A stretch of 64,000 nt of DNA from Azadirachta indica. Taxonomy: Eukaryota > Streptophyta > Magnoliopsida > Sapindales > Meliaceae. This document shows, one piece after another, positions 41,341 through 55,152 of the stretch; positions within the stretch are counted from its first letter, which is position 1; each line of letters begins with the position of its first letter. The notes beneath the pieces are model-generated. The model made no database searches. It saw only the letters and a list, made by a program, of their open reading frames with translations, and had not been told where the DNA came from. The translations under genes were made by a program, and so were the position numbers. The stretch is taken from NCBI GenBank assembly GCA_022749755.1, contig CM040446.1, forward strand, positions 18,042,884-18,106,883, written 5' to 3'.

Positions 41341-44300
41341 TTACGAGTCATTAGCAGAGGAGTCGACTAAGAAATTCACAATTCTGTTTAACAGATTTAG
41401 GCCAAATACAGTTTCTTCACAGTTTACTTTAACTGAGACGTTCAATGGTTCAGAGACTTTTCCTTCAACAGTGATAGTAATCAAGCAAGGAATTGAGCTG
41501 CTCAAGATCTTGCTGCTGAACCGTAAGGACAAACCGGATGCATCATCAAGCTTGGCAGCAATAGGCATATCCACAGATACCAGTGAAACATTTGCATTGC
41601 TAAGCATCTTTAATACTAGGCTCTCGCATATTACAAGATACTTGTCTTTCACTAATAAACTGTCGCCAGTGTCTTTGTTCATCTCCCCAATGTGGTCGGT
41701 GAAAGTGCAGCTGTTGTACAAATGCAAGAAATTTAATCAAGAACACTAAAACACAACAAAAATGCAAAGAAAAATATAGAAAAAATTCAAATGAGAAAAC
41801 ACAATCCAGAACCCATGAGCCCCTTCAATTGAAGAATAGTGCCAGGTGAAAAGGGAAAAAAATTGTGTCAATGTATACACTCGGATGATCAGGATCCCAT
41901 AACTATCTGTAACTATAATAACATAACCTAACAAACAAGTAACGACAACTACCTCCTTGTGTACTCAAACATTCCTGGTAGATGAGATTCCTTATCTAAG
42001 AAGGCTTCTATGTCCATTGGAAGAGGTTTTATGAAATATCCAATGTCAGGCCGCAACTTAACAGGTAGCTTCTTGCCATTACAATGCAAGGCCAGCTTCA
42101 GAGGCAGTAGATGGTGGCGGAAGCGAACCTGGAGAATCCTCTTCATTGTTTGACCAGGTTCCAGACAAGTAATCTCCTCCATGGGCACCAATGTTGGCAC
42201 ATCAATATGAGATGTCAAGGAGCTGGAATATCAAGATAACAGGGAGAGACAAAAGTTAGTGTTCAAATAAGGGAAGAAGCAAATTAGTTGTAAAATCAAT
42301 TACGATCACAGAAATACCAGAGTCATAGCATCCAAAAGGAAAAGTTGATGCAAAAATCTATGGATGGTGCACAGCAAAACAAGCAAACTTGATAACAGTA
42401 CTATTGAAACATGCTCGTAATCTGAAAAATGCAAAATATTACACCAAATATACTTTAAAGATTGATAGAACAAATATTATGTCACCCAAAAACAATAAAA
42501 GTAACATACTAAAACCAGTGAACCTGAAAATCTACTTGGTGTCAGTTTAATTCGGTCATGTAGACCCACTCTTTTGAACATAGATCTAAAAATTACATCT
42601 GAACTCAAGGCTTCTAACATACCACAAGAAAGAATTTAAATTGACTAACTACAAGAGGACCTACATTAAGCCATGAACAAAGCAAGAAATCTTTCACTCA
42701 TGTCCAACTACTGACGCACTTAACAATGTAAAGGACCATGCTCATCATGATTTCCATACATCTTTCAAGGATGGACTCTGAAAATCCACCCAAAAGATTA
42801 GAAAAGAATTTACTTGCATGTGACATATGAGACTGAAAAAGGCCATCAGATCTTAGATAATAAAGCTTGTCATAACAGAGCACCTCAACTATTGGCCCAA
42901 TTACACACCAACTAATGAACTGTTTCATAGAAAAATATATAAAGATCACCTGTCTGTAGCCGATGCTGGGTCGACAGAATCTAAGGCTTTGGACAACTCC
43001 TCATCCACCAAAGTAACTTTCAACATGGGCTCTGAAGAACAGTTCTCAAAGAAAACTTCTAGACATACAAGTAGAGGGGATATGGTTGAAGTTTCAAATG
43101 ATGAAAATGAATAATCCACCTTCAACCCATTTCCATTTGTAGGATCTAAAAGTGTATAGACTTTAGCCTTCACTCCGCACCCAATATTCCCAACAGAAAT
43201 TCTTGCTGAAGATTGACGGACTTGACTTTGTTCAGATGTACTAGGATTTGATGAACCAGGTTGCTCATCCAACCATGATTCAAAAGCCCTCTTTGACATC
43301 AATTCATCCAGATCACCAAACCCAGACTGAGAGGTTCCATTCTGATTGCTACTAGCATTTCCAGCATCTGAAATCTGAATCAATGGATTAGAATCACCAT
43401 CACTTGCAGAATCATCAGTGCCACCGTCATCCCTTGAGGCCGTAATAGATTGCTGAGAATCATAGTCCAAAGAACTTTCCTCATCCAAAGATCCAGATGT
43501 GTCAGGATCATCAGTCCCATTGGAATCATTATAAGTAGCTTCCTCCCCTAATGCAGTTGTTCCCTGAACTGAATTTGACAACTGACTGAGGTCATCACAT
43601 AGCCAAACTGCATGGTTTTGGAAGAGGTTCATATCCTGGAGCTGCATGAAGAACTATTTGTGAAAGAGATCCAGGAAGATAAAACCTATCATTAATAGGT
43701 TCAGAAGATGTTAGTGTTGCTTGTTTCCTAAAAATGGATTCCACAAGTACATGTGGCAGCTCCTTATTTTTGGGTAGAACATTTGTTTCCTCCACCAGCC
43801 CTTGGGAACCTAAATTGTGTGAGAAAAGTTTCTCAAAGAAACGGGCTCGGTCACGAACATCATAATTCAGATCACATTCAGCCAGCTCAAGCAGATAGCT
43901 GAAAAGTCTTTTAAATGTGCACAGATCTTCACCTTTTGCATGTAATAGGACCTGGTAGCAAATGCCAGTAAAAGAAAATTGTGATTTCTCTTCACCATCA
44001 AAAGGAAATAGTAAAAGATGCAATTTCAATGCCACATCACCAATTAACACTAATTTTATGAGATTCTAATCTCTAAAGTGGGTTGTACTTTTCTATTAAC
44101 TAATTCATTCAAGCATTGAAACTTGACAACCAATCAAGAAACAGAATTTTAATCTGACTGCAAAAAATGTCTGGTTTAACTTCAGAAAACCAAATGGTTC
44201 CCTCATACCAGAAGCAATTTAGTACACAGAATCGAAACAAGCATAGACTGAAGGCAATGTCAGGAAGAAGAATGGTTAAAGTGAAAAGTACATACTTTAA

Positions 44301-47300
44301 CCTTATCTTCCTTTTCCCTTTACATTCATCACAAGCACATCACCATTTTAATTTATAAACTTACAGCAACACTGGTAAAAGAATTGAACCTATTAATGTC
44401 TCTATACGGAACAATGGAGCCCAATTCATGAAGTCCAAAGCTCATCACAAAATCAATTGATTTTTCTGGTTTATATTTCATTGAGAAGCTTTGTTTTTTG
44501 AAAAGAACAAATTTGTATCCTAATGATTGAAAATGTCTCTAATACTTCAGGAACCAATCATGGACATGAGAGGAAGATGGAATAATGACAGCTAGAAAAC
44601 TTTGACAAGTAATCAACTCACTGATTCTTCAAATACCTTAATGTTGGTATTCAGGGTCTGAAGCTTTGTTTCCACTGCTTCAGATGTAAAACAACAAGCA
44701 AGATAGTTGAGTACTGTGGTTAGCATCCTTGGAATGACGTCTCCTAAAGAACTGTATTCTCCCACCATCCAAATAATCATCACACGTGCTGCAGATACCT
44801 TGATTGAATCCAAACTACGAACCAACTGGATTATAACCTTTAAAAAAGAGAGTTCACTTATTCAATACACAGAGCATCAAACTACCACAAACAAGATTGC
44901 CAGTAGCAGTATGTCTAACTTATATGTCAACAAAGGGATCAAACCAAATGGAACATGGAAATCTCTCATTTTACAATAAAGGATATAATATGCCACATGA
45001 TTTTCAATGAAGCACCTATACAGTAGTCCTGCTGAGGTGAATATGTATCATCTGTTTAAGGGAGAGGATTAACAGTGAGAGCCAGAGCCACAACCTCTCT
45101 ATAAATATTGGTGATAACATAGGAGAAGAAAGCATTGACAAAAAAGAAGCTTCATTTTGATTCACATGCACATTTATAGTTCATCTATTTAATGGATAAT
45201 TAAACAGATATAATTCGCTTATGTGATCAGGTATTCAGATAACTTCCTCAAAACGCTCATGAAGACTTCAGTTTTATCCATCCTTTTACTATTTTGATCT
45301 ACAAAAAATGTATGTAATATCAGGAATAAAAAGAGTTAATAAATACCACAATCAGACAATGAATGGCACGAGGATTTCCAACTTCTATGTACATATACTG
45401 TTTTCTTAATACAAATTAATTAATTGGATCCTTTCAAAAGTTATGACTGAATTTTAGTCTTACCATGGGCACTGGCTTCCCAGTGGTAATCTTAATTTCA
45501 AATTTCAAATTTCAAATTTCAAACAAAAAAAAAGAAATAAGAAGAAGATGAAATATAGAGCACATTCAAATAAACAATTAAAATAGATAATATGGTAGCC
45601 ATGGAGCAGAAAATTGTCTCAAAAATGAAACACAATATATGTTACTTTTTCTCACACATTCCAATATATTTTCAGGATTCAGATATAAGTAAGCAGATGA
45701 AAAGCTGGAGATGCATGGCAGCAGCTGAACAGATAATAGTAAAAGAGAAATACCTTCTCATGACTGGATGGATCTTGCTTTATGATTGATTTAATAGACA
45801 TTATTGCTTGAATCAAGACACCAGCTTCTCCATTCCCAGACCCAATATCACTAGTAAAAGATTCTGCAGTTTTGAGCTGATTTCAGAAACCTAGGAAGGA
45901 AACTTAAGGTAAAGATCAATACAGAAAAAGTTGCCTGAAACAGACCCTGTCTAGTCAAAGCTGCTTGAAACAGACCCTGTCTAGTCAAAGCTAATAGCCC
46001 TTCTATGCATGTGGCCGCCATTTTTGGAAGTTGTTGGGCACATAAACCTATGGCAGCAACAGTATCAGCAGCAAATCTCCTGTCTGGATCTCTAATATAA
46101 TCCTAGGAACAAGCTAAAAGATAAGCATGAATCCAAGAACTTAAAATATGTAAATATACATGCATGTGTACGTGTGCATGCATTGGTTGCAAGCACATAT
46201 ATCATATACGTGCATAAAGATTAATCTAGGAATTGATCAACAAACTTCAAAATTAAAGCCAATGATTTAAATACTACGACAAGGCCTTAGTTTTTGGCGT
46301 CAGAATAGCATACTAGGATTAGTAAGCAGATGTGTCAGTTAAGATTCCCTCTAATTCCCTTGTGCCTTAGTTTACTGCTTTATTGAAATCACATACAATA
46401 TTTAACATTGCACCATATCCTGTTCTATTTCTTATCGGTGCGATAACAATTACTATCATTGCATTTCACAAATAAATGAATTTGAAGTATTCTGTCAGCA
46501 AAGTTCCAAAGAAACATATTTACAGCATCATGACCTCATAAATTGAAAAATTGTCCTCCAATGACTACATAAGCTTATAGCTGTAGCAGCCGTTTCACTT
46601 CTTCGATAGTCTAAATTTTTCAGTAACTTATTTCTTTCCATTGATTTGCCTTTAAGCCTAACCAATTCCAAATAATAATATTATTGTTAATTAAAGACTA
46701 ACCTGTTCTAGGCCTTAACCATGCAGCCCACACGCCAAATCATGTCCCACCTTTTTACCTATTTTTACATTTGGATCTAGAAAGGATGGTCTCACAAGTC
46801 TTCAAATTCTCTAAAACTAACAAATAACTTTCATTCTAACAAGTTGCCCCCCAGTCATCCCATCCCATAGAATATCCCACAAATATTTCTCACACCCTGG
46901 AACCCCCACCTCCCACCAGCCAAACTTTCTGTATTTCTCCCTGCTTGAAAAGCTGTCTTGAATAAACATTCCGTTAATGCAAATATAAAATAATGGGGTG
47001 ATATCACGTGGTGTTCAGTCAAGTGAAACATCCTGAAAAATAAATAAAAAAAAATAAAATAAACTTCATAGACCAATGAAAGGCCTTAAATATTATTTCT
47101 ACCAAACCAATAAGTGCAGAGAAGCAATTTATTACGTAACATCCAGAGGTCACAATCACAAATTTAACAAAAACAAAGACGCAAAAATTTTCACATTGAA
47201 GAAATTCATACAGAAGGCAGACAACTATTGTAGATAATGGGAAACATACAACCATGAAAACAGAAAATACTACCTGAAACTCTTTAAAAACAGATGAAAT

Positions 47301-50300
47301 GGATGACTCCGTAACAATAAAAGACAGTATCTCAAGCTTCAAAGCTTTGATTTGATATGACTCTGAAGAACATATGAAGAAGTCTTCATAATAGGGCACA
47401 AAGAGACGAGGCATTGCTTTGGCAAACACTTGAATGTTGCAAAGAACCTGCATAGATCAATTGCCATAACTGTCCTTATAATCTACCAAACATTTACTGA
47501 AAATATAACAAACACTAAGTAGATCAGCCAAAATCCAATATTTTGAGCGGGAAAATACAAGAACCATTTCAAAACACCATAGGCTGCAGTAAAGAGCTTT
47601 TTAGCATACAGGACATCAAAAGCATCTGTTTATTTAGTTTATTGGAGTATTATCTAGTTGTACTATGCACCATGCCGTACGGGTTTCTGCCTATTCTTCA
47701 ACTGTATTAATCTGATACTTAAAATGACCATAATATCTAAAAGATTTCTAGTACTCTAGTGTTCAAGTCAAAAACTCATGTTTTCAAAATTTCTGCTTTG
47801 ATTTACCAGAACTTTTTCTAATTTCCTTCCTGAAATTTAATTTAAATGATATGAGATCTTATTGCTTCTGGAAATGATAACAGTCTCAAAAACACGATAA
47901 CTAAAGAGAGGAAAAGATAATACTTCCTAAAAAATTATAATAATAATAATAATAATTAATTGTTCGTTAAAATCGAACACTACAACATCTCCTCACCATG
48001 ATTTATGCATATGAACATACCAAAGTCTATACCACAAAAAATAATTTAAATAATAGATATATCAAAAATATAAAATAAAGAAAATACCACATATTTTGAG
48101 GCATTAGATGATCTCAAGACAAACAAGAGTGGTTTAACAATTCTCTGGATATCTTCCTTTGGAGCCATAATCCAGTGTACACCAGCTGCTGCAAGTACTA
48201 CTGCACTGTTGTGACTCCATAGTAATGGCGATGTGCATTGTAGTAGGATCTTAACATCTTCATTACTCTTGCCAGATGTAAATTGTACAGCATCCGAATT
48301 AGAAGAATCCTTGGCATAACTTGACCGTGTTAAGTATTCACCCAGCCCTTCAATATATGACCGTGCAACAGAATATGCTAATTCAGAGTAATATCCCTTC
48401 TTTGTGTCACCGGTGTCCTCTAATGCAAAGTTGAAATCTGAATCATCCTTTTCAAAAGGGGAACTCGCTGTACAATGCAAAGAAGACATAATTGATTCTT
48501 TTACAAGTCCATGACTTGCTATTACGTAACGCAGAAGGATCCCAATCAAGACTATCTGACCCCACTCTTCCACATCAGGAAGAACATGACACAAGTTTCT
48601 ATAATTTCTTCCAATCAAAGAAAAATTATTTGGACAAATAGAAGCAAATGCAGCGGCAGCAGCTCCAACAACTCCAGGGGAATGGTCTTTTAACAAAATT
48701 CCAACTATCTGCATAGGATAATGCATTGTATATTTTTGTCAATGTAACCAATATTGGATGTAATAGAGTAAATTGAATTTCCTCTACCGGTTCCTATCAA
48801 TGACATTTATGGTTTTGATATAGCTTAAAACATACGGTCTGGATTCAAGTTTCAAGAAATTCACAAAAACAATCTCCAGCATTAAACTTCTAAATTACTA
48901 TAAATATTTCTAAAAACAAACACAAATTCAACATAGAACTTTCAACACCATGTGGGCACTCAAGACTTTAAATAAGCTCCCAAGACAATCCTTGCCGAAG
49001 AAAATTCCACAAAAAGAAATATAACTGCTTAAAAAACATGGCAAAAAAATGTCTAGTCCGGCTGCAGAGTGTTTGGTAGGAATGGGAAAAAAAAAATTAT
49101 GAAAAGAAAACCCAAGAAAAACCACCCATTATAATTTATGTGTGAAATATGTTCATTTCCAAAAAGACAACAGAATTAAATAAAGATAAATCATCCAATG
49201 TTCCAAATTATAACCATCATGAAAAAAATCTAGGTTCAAACAATCAAAAATATTAGAAAATTTTTTATTATGGGCCAATATAAAATCAATTACACCTCTT
49301 CGATGGCAGAGGCATTTTCGTCCTGGCGCAAATCGTACAACTTGGGAAGAGCATTGGCCGCACATTTTCTAACATAAACAGACGGATCCCTAGCACACTT
49401 GTTCACAGCCACCAGAACAAGAGGTGAAATTACATGTAGACGGATACCCGCCATGGCACGAAGTGCCCATGCCCTCACCAATGGATTTGGATCCCCCAAG
49501 TCCTTCTGGAAACAATTGATTGATAACAGAGCTTCATTTGGACGCCTACATAATCGAAGAAAACAATAAGCAACCTAAAGAATTTACTTGGGAAAAATCA
49601 AACCGAGCTTCCTCAGACATGATAGAAAAGGAATATCTTCATAAATTAGTTGGTTCCCCCTGCTTGATAATTTTTGGTTGAAACCTGAATTTATAATTGC
49701 TTATGTAGTACCATTTGATAATCCTATAAAAAATTCATTTATAAAAGAGTACAGCCCTGTAGAATTTGACAAGAATATATTTTGTCAGCTGATAAGATCT
49801 CTTAGAGTAGTACAACAGGTTAAAATTCCACTCACATTGAGGTTGAGGAGGGATTTGCTTTACATTCATATAACATGGAAAAGATTAAAAAGAAGGCATG
49901 AAGTTTATGCATACTTGTCAGTGTAGTTGGTTAAACTTTTAAACTGCCAGGAATGGCATGGCATCCACATGGATAATCCTTAAAGAAAGTATTCTCCACA
50001 AAAATGGAGCATCCAGCGGCCTTACCAGTATCCATTCTCAGTGGTACTCAACTTGATTATCACAAGTTAGCGTATACGTGACAGAGTACAAAGATCATTC
50101 TAAAAGGAACCGCTTCATTAAAAAATGCTATAGAATAGAACCATATCCAATACACCCCTCTTAACATCCTTATTAGGATGAAGACAGAGTAATGACTTGT
50201 TTTATAAAAATAAAAATCACTTTTACAGTAGATAATGAAAATAAAATTGGTTTTGTCACGTACTTTTCAGCATAATGCAAGAGGTACAAGTAAACCAGCT

Positions 50301-50984
50301 TCTTTACTTCCAATGATTGCGATGCCACATTTTTAACAACCTGTAATGCCATTAACCAAAAGTAAATAAATAAACAAATCCCAAGTAAGGGTAAGAAATT
50401 AACATTCAATCAATTCATAGTATGAGAAGGGGTTCATGGTAAGACCAGAATCATGACAAAATCAAACTGAAGCAAACTGAAACCCTTATATTCAGGCAGA
50501 ATTAATAGAAGATTTCCACAATTCAGTATTCAAGCAAGGAAATTCGGACAACGAAATGGTGAATAATGCAAAAAGTAGAAAGCAAACAGAATTGAAGAAA
50601 AATTAGATAATCAACTGAATCAATCAAATTCAGTACATTAACCATTAGTTCCGGATTCAAATTCTTAATTTCATTCTTTTTCAATTAGTCTCTTCTAAAC
50701 TTCGTCAACACCGTAATACATCACTAGCGTAAATCAACACAAATCAACGTGATGGTAACCGTAAGAACCTGAGGGAAGAAATTGGAGACATCGAAGCCCT
50801 GAGCAATGAGCGCCAAGAGTCGCTTCAGAGCCTCACACTTCTCGGAATCAAATTTGCTGTCAAGTAGTGGCGCGATGTTCACATCTTCCGGATCATCGTA
50901 CAGGTGAGCGTCCGTACCGATCCGGAACACAATTGTCGACGCCTTGCTTAACGTCTCTGCTGTGGCGCCAAATTGCGGAAACAT
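41341..50984 (-). CDS. AP-3 complex subunit beta (PAT2-like), frameshifted
   Basis: Large beta adaptin of AP-3, which sorts cargo from the Golgi/endosome to the vacuole; the Arabidopsis counterpart is AP3B/PAT2. Exons in transcript order: 50769-50984, 50264-50340, 49296-49545, 48088-48708, 47274-47447, 45976-46102, 45754-45863, 44637-44837, 42950-43951, 41953-42222, 41341-41710. The adaptin trunk begins MFPQFGATAETLSKAST and includes KKLVYLYLLHYAEK, PNPLVRAWALRAMAGIR and ARDPSVYVRKCAANALPKLY. A Ser/Asp/Glu-rich hinge lies within the 1-kb exon. The appendage region follows (TLVPMEEITCLEPGQTMKRI) and the protein ends LVDSSANDS. Exon sums fit 1138 residues only if one base is discounted: an extra base in the CC at 43603-43604 breaks the frame. 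As written the protein stops after about 710 residues, before the hinge. The donor of exon 6 is doubled by a 30-bp duplication. Confidence 0.9.
45494..45523. repeat. Short tandem repeat, 7-bp unit AATTTCA
   Basis: About four copies of AATTTCA inside the AP3B intron between exons 7 and 8. Confidence 0.85.
45932..45991. repeat. 30-bp tandem duplication over the AP3B exon 6 donor
   Basis: 45932-45961 and 45962-45991 are direct copies with one mismatch. On the gene's strand each copy contains CTTTGACTAGACAGG followed by GTCTGT, so the same 5' splice site occurs twice. The first (exon end at 45976) gives the usual product. The second (exon end at 45946) would add 30 nt, in frame. Confidence 0.92.
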
Positions 50985-51305
50985 TTTTGGAATATATATT
51001 ATAACATATTTTGCAAATGTAAGAAATTGAAAGAGAGAGAGGGTTTTAGTTTTTCTTGAAGATCAAGAGAGTTGTCAGCTGCGGAAAGTTTGCAGCACTG
51101 GCTAACTGGCGACTGGAGATGAGGTCTGTTTGGTTAGCTGGACAATCAGGCTCTGGTTGGGGAAGGAATGGAACTGTCTACGGGTTTGGGAAAATAATAT
51201 GATGTCGGATTAGCAGTGATTTTAGAATGTGGTTATTTTTAAAGTTGGCCATTTTAATAGTCTTCATAATCGACATATATATTCATGGTTCACTTAGAAA
51301 ACCCT

Positions 51306-51514
51306 CCAAACTTATACTAAATTTTCAGTAATATCTATTGTTTAAAATTTGTTATAAAAATAATTTATTTAAATTTTTTTAAATAAAAATATCTTTAATA
51401 AAAATAAATATTAATCATTTTTACAAACTTTTTTAAGATATTTTAGTTTAATCGAATTATTTTTTATACAAATTTTAAATAGTAATAATCATATCTTGAA
51501 ATTTTGTAGCTTGG
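51306..51514. mobile_element. Foldback MITE-like element (about 209 bp)
   Basis: Nearly the whole element is an imperfect inverted repeat. The left edge runs CCAAACTTATACTAAATTTT and later TTTAAAATTTGTTATAAAAA. The reverse complement of the right edge runs CCAAGCTACAAAATTTC and later TTTAAAATTTGTATAAAAAA. The pairing continues towards the middle. No target-site duplication was clear and there is no coding capacity. Confidence 0.5.
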
Positions 51515-52931
51515 TGAAAAGTCAAACAAATTGGATTGAGAGAACAAAATACTGTTTATTTTTATAATTTGCTCGCTTTGAATCTGACTGGCATGGGCCA
51601 GTAACCCGCAATCGGATATTTATCACCTGGATATTTTTATAATTTGGTCATTTTTATTTTTTACTAAGTTTTGCCAAATTTTTCTTTTAATTATTGACAT
51701 TCTATTAAATTAAAGAGTCTGTTTTTCTAATTATAGAGCTGCCACAGATTGAGTTCATGCCAAATCAATTATACTCTATTTTTATTTGAACGGGAGGAAT
51801 TTATAACTTACAACACTCATAATTTGGTGGGAATTGGAACTTCTTTATTAAAGGAGACAGTTTGTGTTTTTCCTTTCCCATCAAATTAGATGTTTTTTTT
51901 TTAATAAATTTGGTCATGTTTTATTAGTTTGGATGTTTTTACCGATATGATTGTTTTATCATTATTGTCATTATCCTTTTTTTTTTCCATTAATTCGATT
52001 ATTTTTAATTATTTCGCATTTGATAATTTGATGGTTATTTCATAAATCTATAATTTATTATTCTAACTCATAAGTGAGAAATCATTGACGATAATATAAC
52101 ACACTGTGTTAACTGGAAAGTATAATATTATTATTTTATTTTATGAAACTAATTAAGAAAAGTGTTATATTATACAAATTGTATTTTCCAACAAGTAAAA
52201 TTAATATTAATAATATTTTCGTCAAATATTTTGTTAAAAGAATGTCGTTGCAACGTGGTATAATTTTATCGATATTGATAATATTATGCTTATGAAATTA
52301 ACATTACATGAATTCGTGAACATAAATGATATCAAGTAAACTGAGTAATTGTTCCAAATTACACGTACGTGTGAGATAATGATCAAATTTTTTTATTATT
52401 ATTACGTGTATTTAGTACTGACCTACTAAGTACTAATAAATATTATGCCATGCCCAATTTTATAATATTGACATTAAATAATATAATAATATTACACCAT
52501 TGCAATTAATACGGCAGTTTACGTATTATTTAGTAATATGCTATTATATTATAATTAATGCGGTACATCGTACATTTACTCGTGAATCGAAGTATTGGTC
52601 CATGGCCCGCTGAAGGCTAACCCATGTCAGTTGAACGAGGCAATTGCTTGTCGCTAGGCCTGGCCATAACCAGAGAGCCTGCGTTTACAACTTGGTCAAA
52701 AGTCAAGTACAAAGCAACCGTTGCAGAGGGCAGAGAGAGGAATGGCCCGCTTTGGAATCTGAATCATCCATTTAGTTGTGAAGCAGTGTAATTTCATTGG
52801 AGGGTGACGTTGGTATTATACGATCGGGTAACCAAATCACCAATGACCAAACTGATCAACTGCCAGTGTCCGGTTAAAACACGGCTCCTTTGGCGCGTGC
52901 ATCTGCATTATATGTGAGAAAATATTAATAA

Positions 52932-53461
52932 GAGAAATAACTAAAAATGCTCTTATTTTATAACAAAAATTAAAAAATATCCTCCTTAAAAAAATTTATT
53001 TAAAAATATCATATTTTAAGTTTTTTAGATAAAAATATTCTTAATACCTAAAATTATCCAACTTAATTGGAGTTATTACAACAAATCAAAACTATCACCT
53101 TCAAATTAATTTAACAACTCGAAACTATCACTTTTAAGTATGCAATGCAAAAATAATACTTTTTGAATACTATAAAATACAAAAGTAATACTTTTGAATT
53201 ATTGTAGTAAAATAAAAGTAACATTTTTCGAGTTATAGCAACTCGAAACTAGCACTTTTGAGTACATAACGAGGTTTTGTAGGAATGTAAAAGTAGTAAT
53301 TTTTGACTTAATGTAATAATTTAAAAGTATTTTGTAAATTTTAGACATAATGGTTTTTAAGTCTAAATATGTATAAAAAAAAAACATTTTTGAATAAATT
53401 TTTTTAAGAAGAATATTTTTAAATTTTCGTTATAAAACAAAGATATTTTCGATTATTTCCC
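52932..53461. mobile_element. MULE-type MITE, 530 bp, with 9-bp target-site duplication
   Basis: Terminal inverted repeats of about 77 bp at roughly 80% identity. The left end begins GAGAAATAAC; the right end read backwards begins GGGAAATAAT. Both contain TTTTATAAC and CTTAAAAAAATTTATT. The flanks are TATTAATAA (52923-52931) and TATTAGTAA (53462-53470), a 9-bp duplication with one change. Long inverted repeats with a 9-bp duplication are typical of Mutator-like elements. The inside is non-coding and has loosely repeated 'aactcgaaactatcactttt' motifs. Confidence 0.75.
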
Positions 53462-55144
53462 TATTAGTAAAGAAATTTTATAACAAACGAATATGGCACA
53501 TTATTTATTTTATTGTATTATAGGTAAGGATGACAATGCATATTATTTTCACTAATATCTTTTCTATTCGAATACGATAATTATAAAAAAGAATGTGGAC
53601 AGAATAGGGTAAAAGAATTTAACATTCATATAAGATATAAATGAATTCTAGATATTTTAAAATATTTTGCAAATATTTGCATAAAATATCTATTTTTTCG
53701 TTTTTCTTAAATTATATTATCAAAATTACGTCATTTTAATTGTCTAAAATAATATAATTTAGTTAGAGAGAAAAAAAAGTCAATTTCGTAAATTCTAAAT
53801 CTTAATCTAATCTTTAATTTTTTTATTCTTTCACCATCAACTCTACTACACACCACTGGTTATTTTGTTGTCATTTTATTTTTTATAAAATACTTATATA
53901 TCCTGCAAATAACCGTTGTAAATATGGATAAAATACATATATCAAAATTTTTGTAGTATATATATATATATGTAAATATTAGGATATACATACCGCGTAT
54001 CGTATCTGTTATTATTCCTAATTATGGAAGCCCTTGAACATAATTCATATCCATATTTCAAATTTTTAAAATAAATATCGAATATAACCTAAATCAAAAA
54101 TATTTGTAAATAAAATTTTATCCCTTCCATTTTTATGCCTCCGTTAAGTACGAAAAGCATATAATTTTTTTATATAAAAATAAGTTTATTTTTTTAAGAC
54201 ATAAAAGATGCAATAACTATTATCATTAATACAAATAATAAAAACAAAACTAAAACTGTTAGTTAAAGTTTAATTTTAAAAAAATTGAAACCCTGAATGT
54301 AAAAACCAAACCCATCTTGACTTGCTCCCTAGTTTCTCCCACCTCACCACCAGCCTGACCCCCTCAAAGGCCTTTCTCACGGTCACTAAAATGCCAACGT
54401 CACTCGCCAGTCGTAGCCGTCGACACCAGCCTACAACGTCACTCGCCAAAATTGCTCCGGCCGCCACAAATCTACCCGCATCATTCACCAAGGCCTTATA
54501 ATAAACTTAATAATAAAGTATGTCACGCTATTTATTTTATTTTTCAGGTATTTAATTTAAATTAGTAATTTATTAAAATATAATAACAATAAGAGAACAA
54601 ATTTAATAGGCATTCCTAACATGATTTCATCTTCTCAATGCATCAACTCTTAATTATCAAAATATTTAACATTAAATTAGCATTAATACTACATATATAA
54701 TTTTTATATATATTTATTTATATGAACTAGTACAGTAATATTATATTATTATTATATGTCTTATATTTTTATAAAATAAAAGAATATTTTATTTAAAAAA
54801 TATAAAATTAACAAATTAAGTAACTTATATAAAATTCAAATATTGTTGAAGGAATTCTTGAACTTAGAGATTCGTTTAATTATTTAGCCAGTTATTAAAA
54901 AAATTTAAGGTCTACGAATGTCTTATAAAATCGAGTAATGAATGAAATTAACATAAATCTTAGAATTGGAAAATATATAAAAAAATTAAAGAAAATTTTC
55001 AACAGCGTCTGAAATTTAGCTCTCAGAGTGAAAGGTACACCACGCGCCTTCAACGGCCGTCTCAACGTCAAGTCACAAAAACCCAACATACTGAAATCCG
55101 CAAACGTCGAAGTGATTTTCACTGTTCCCGCAACTCACAGTATC

Positions 55145-55152
55145 AAACCCTA
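55145..55152 (+). promoter_or_regulatory. Telo-box motif AAACCCTA upstream of the FDM gene
   Basis: Exact AAACCCTA within the probable promoter or 5' leader of the FDM gene, upstream of the inferred leader intron. Function is inferred from the motif alone. Confidence 0.4.

Noticed and set aside
46855..47076. Minus-strand open frame between AP3B exons 5 and 6
   Set aside because: Lies in an intron of AP3B on the same strand, with no splice-compatible edges and no AP-3 homology.
54276..54491. 71-codon minus-strand open frame as a gene
   Set aside because: No recognised domain, no splice or promoter context. Reported only as a composition anomaly.
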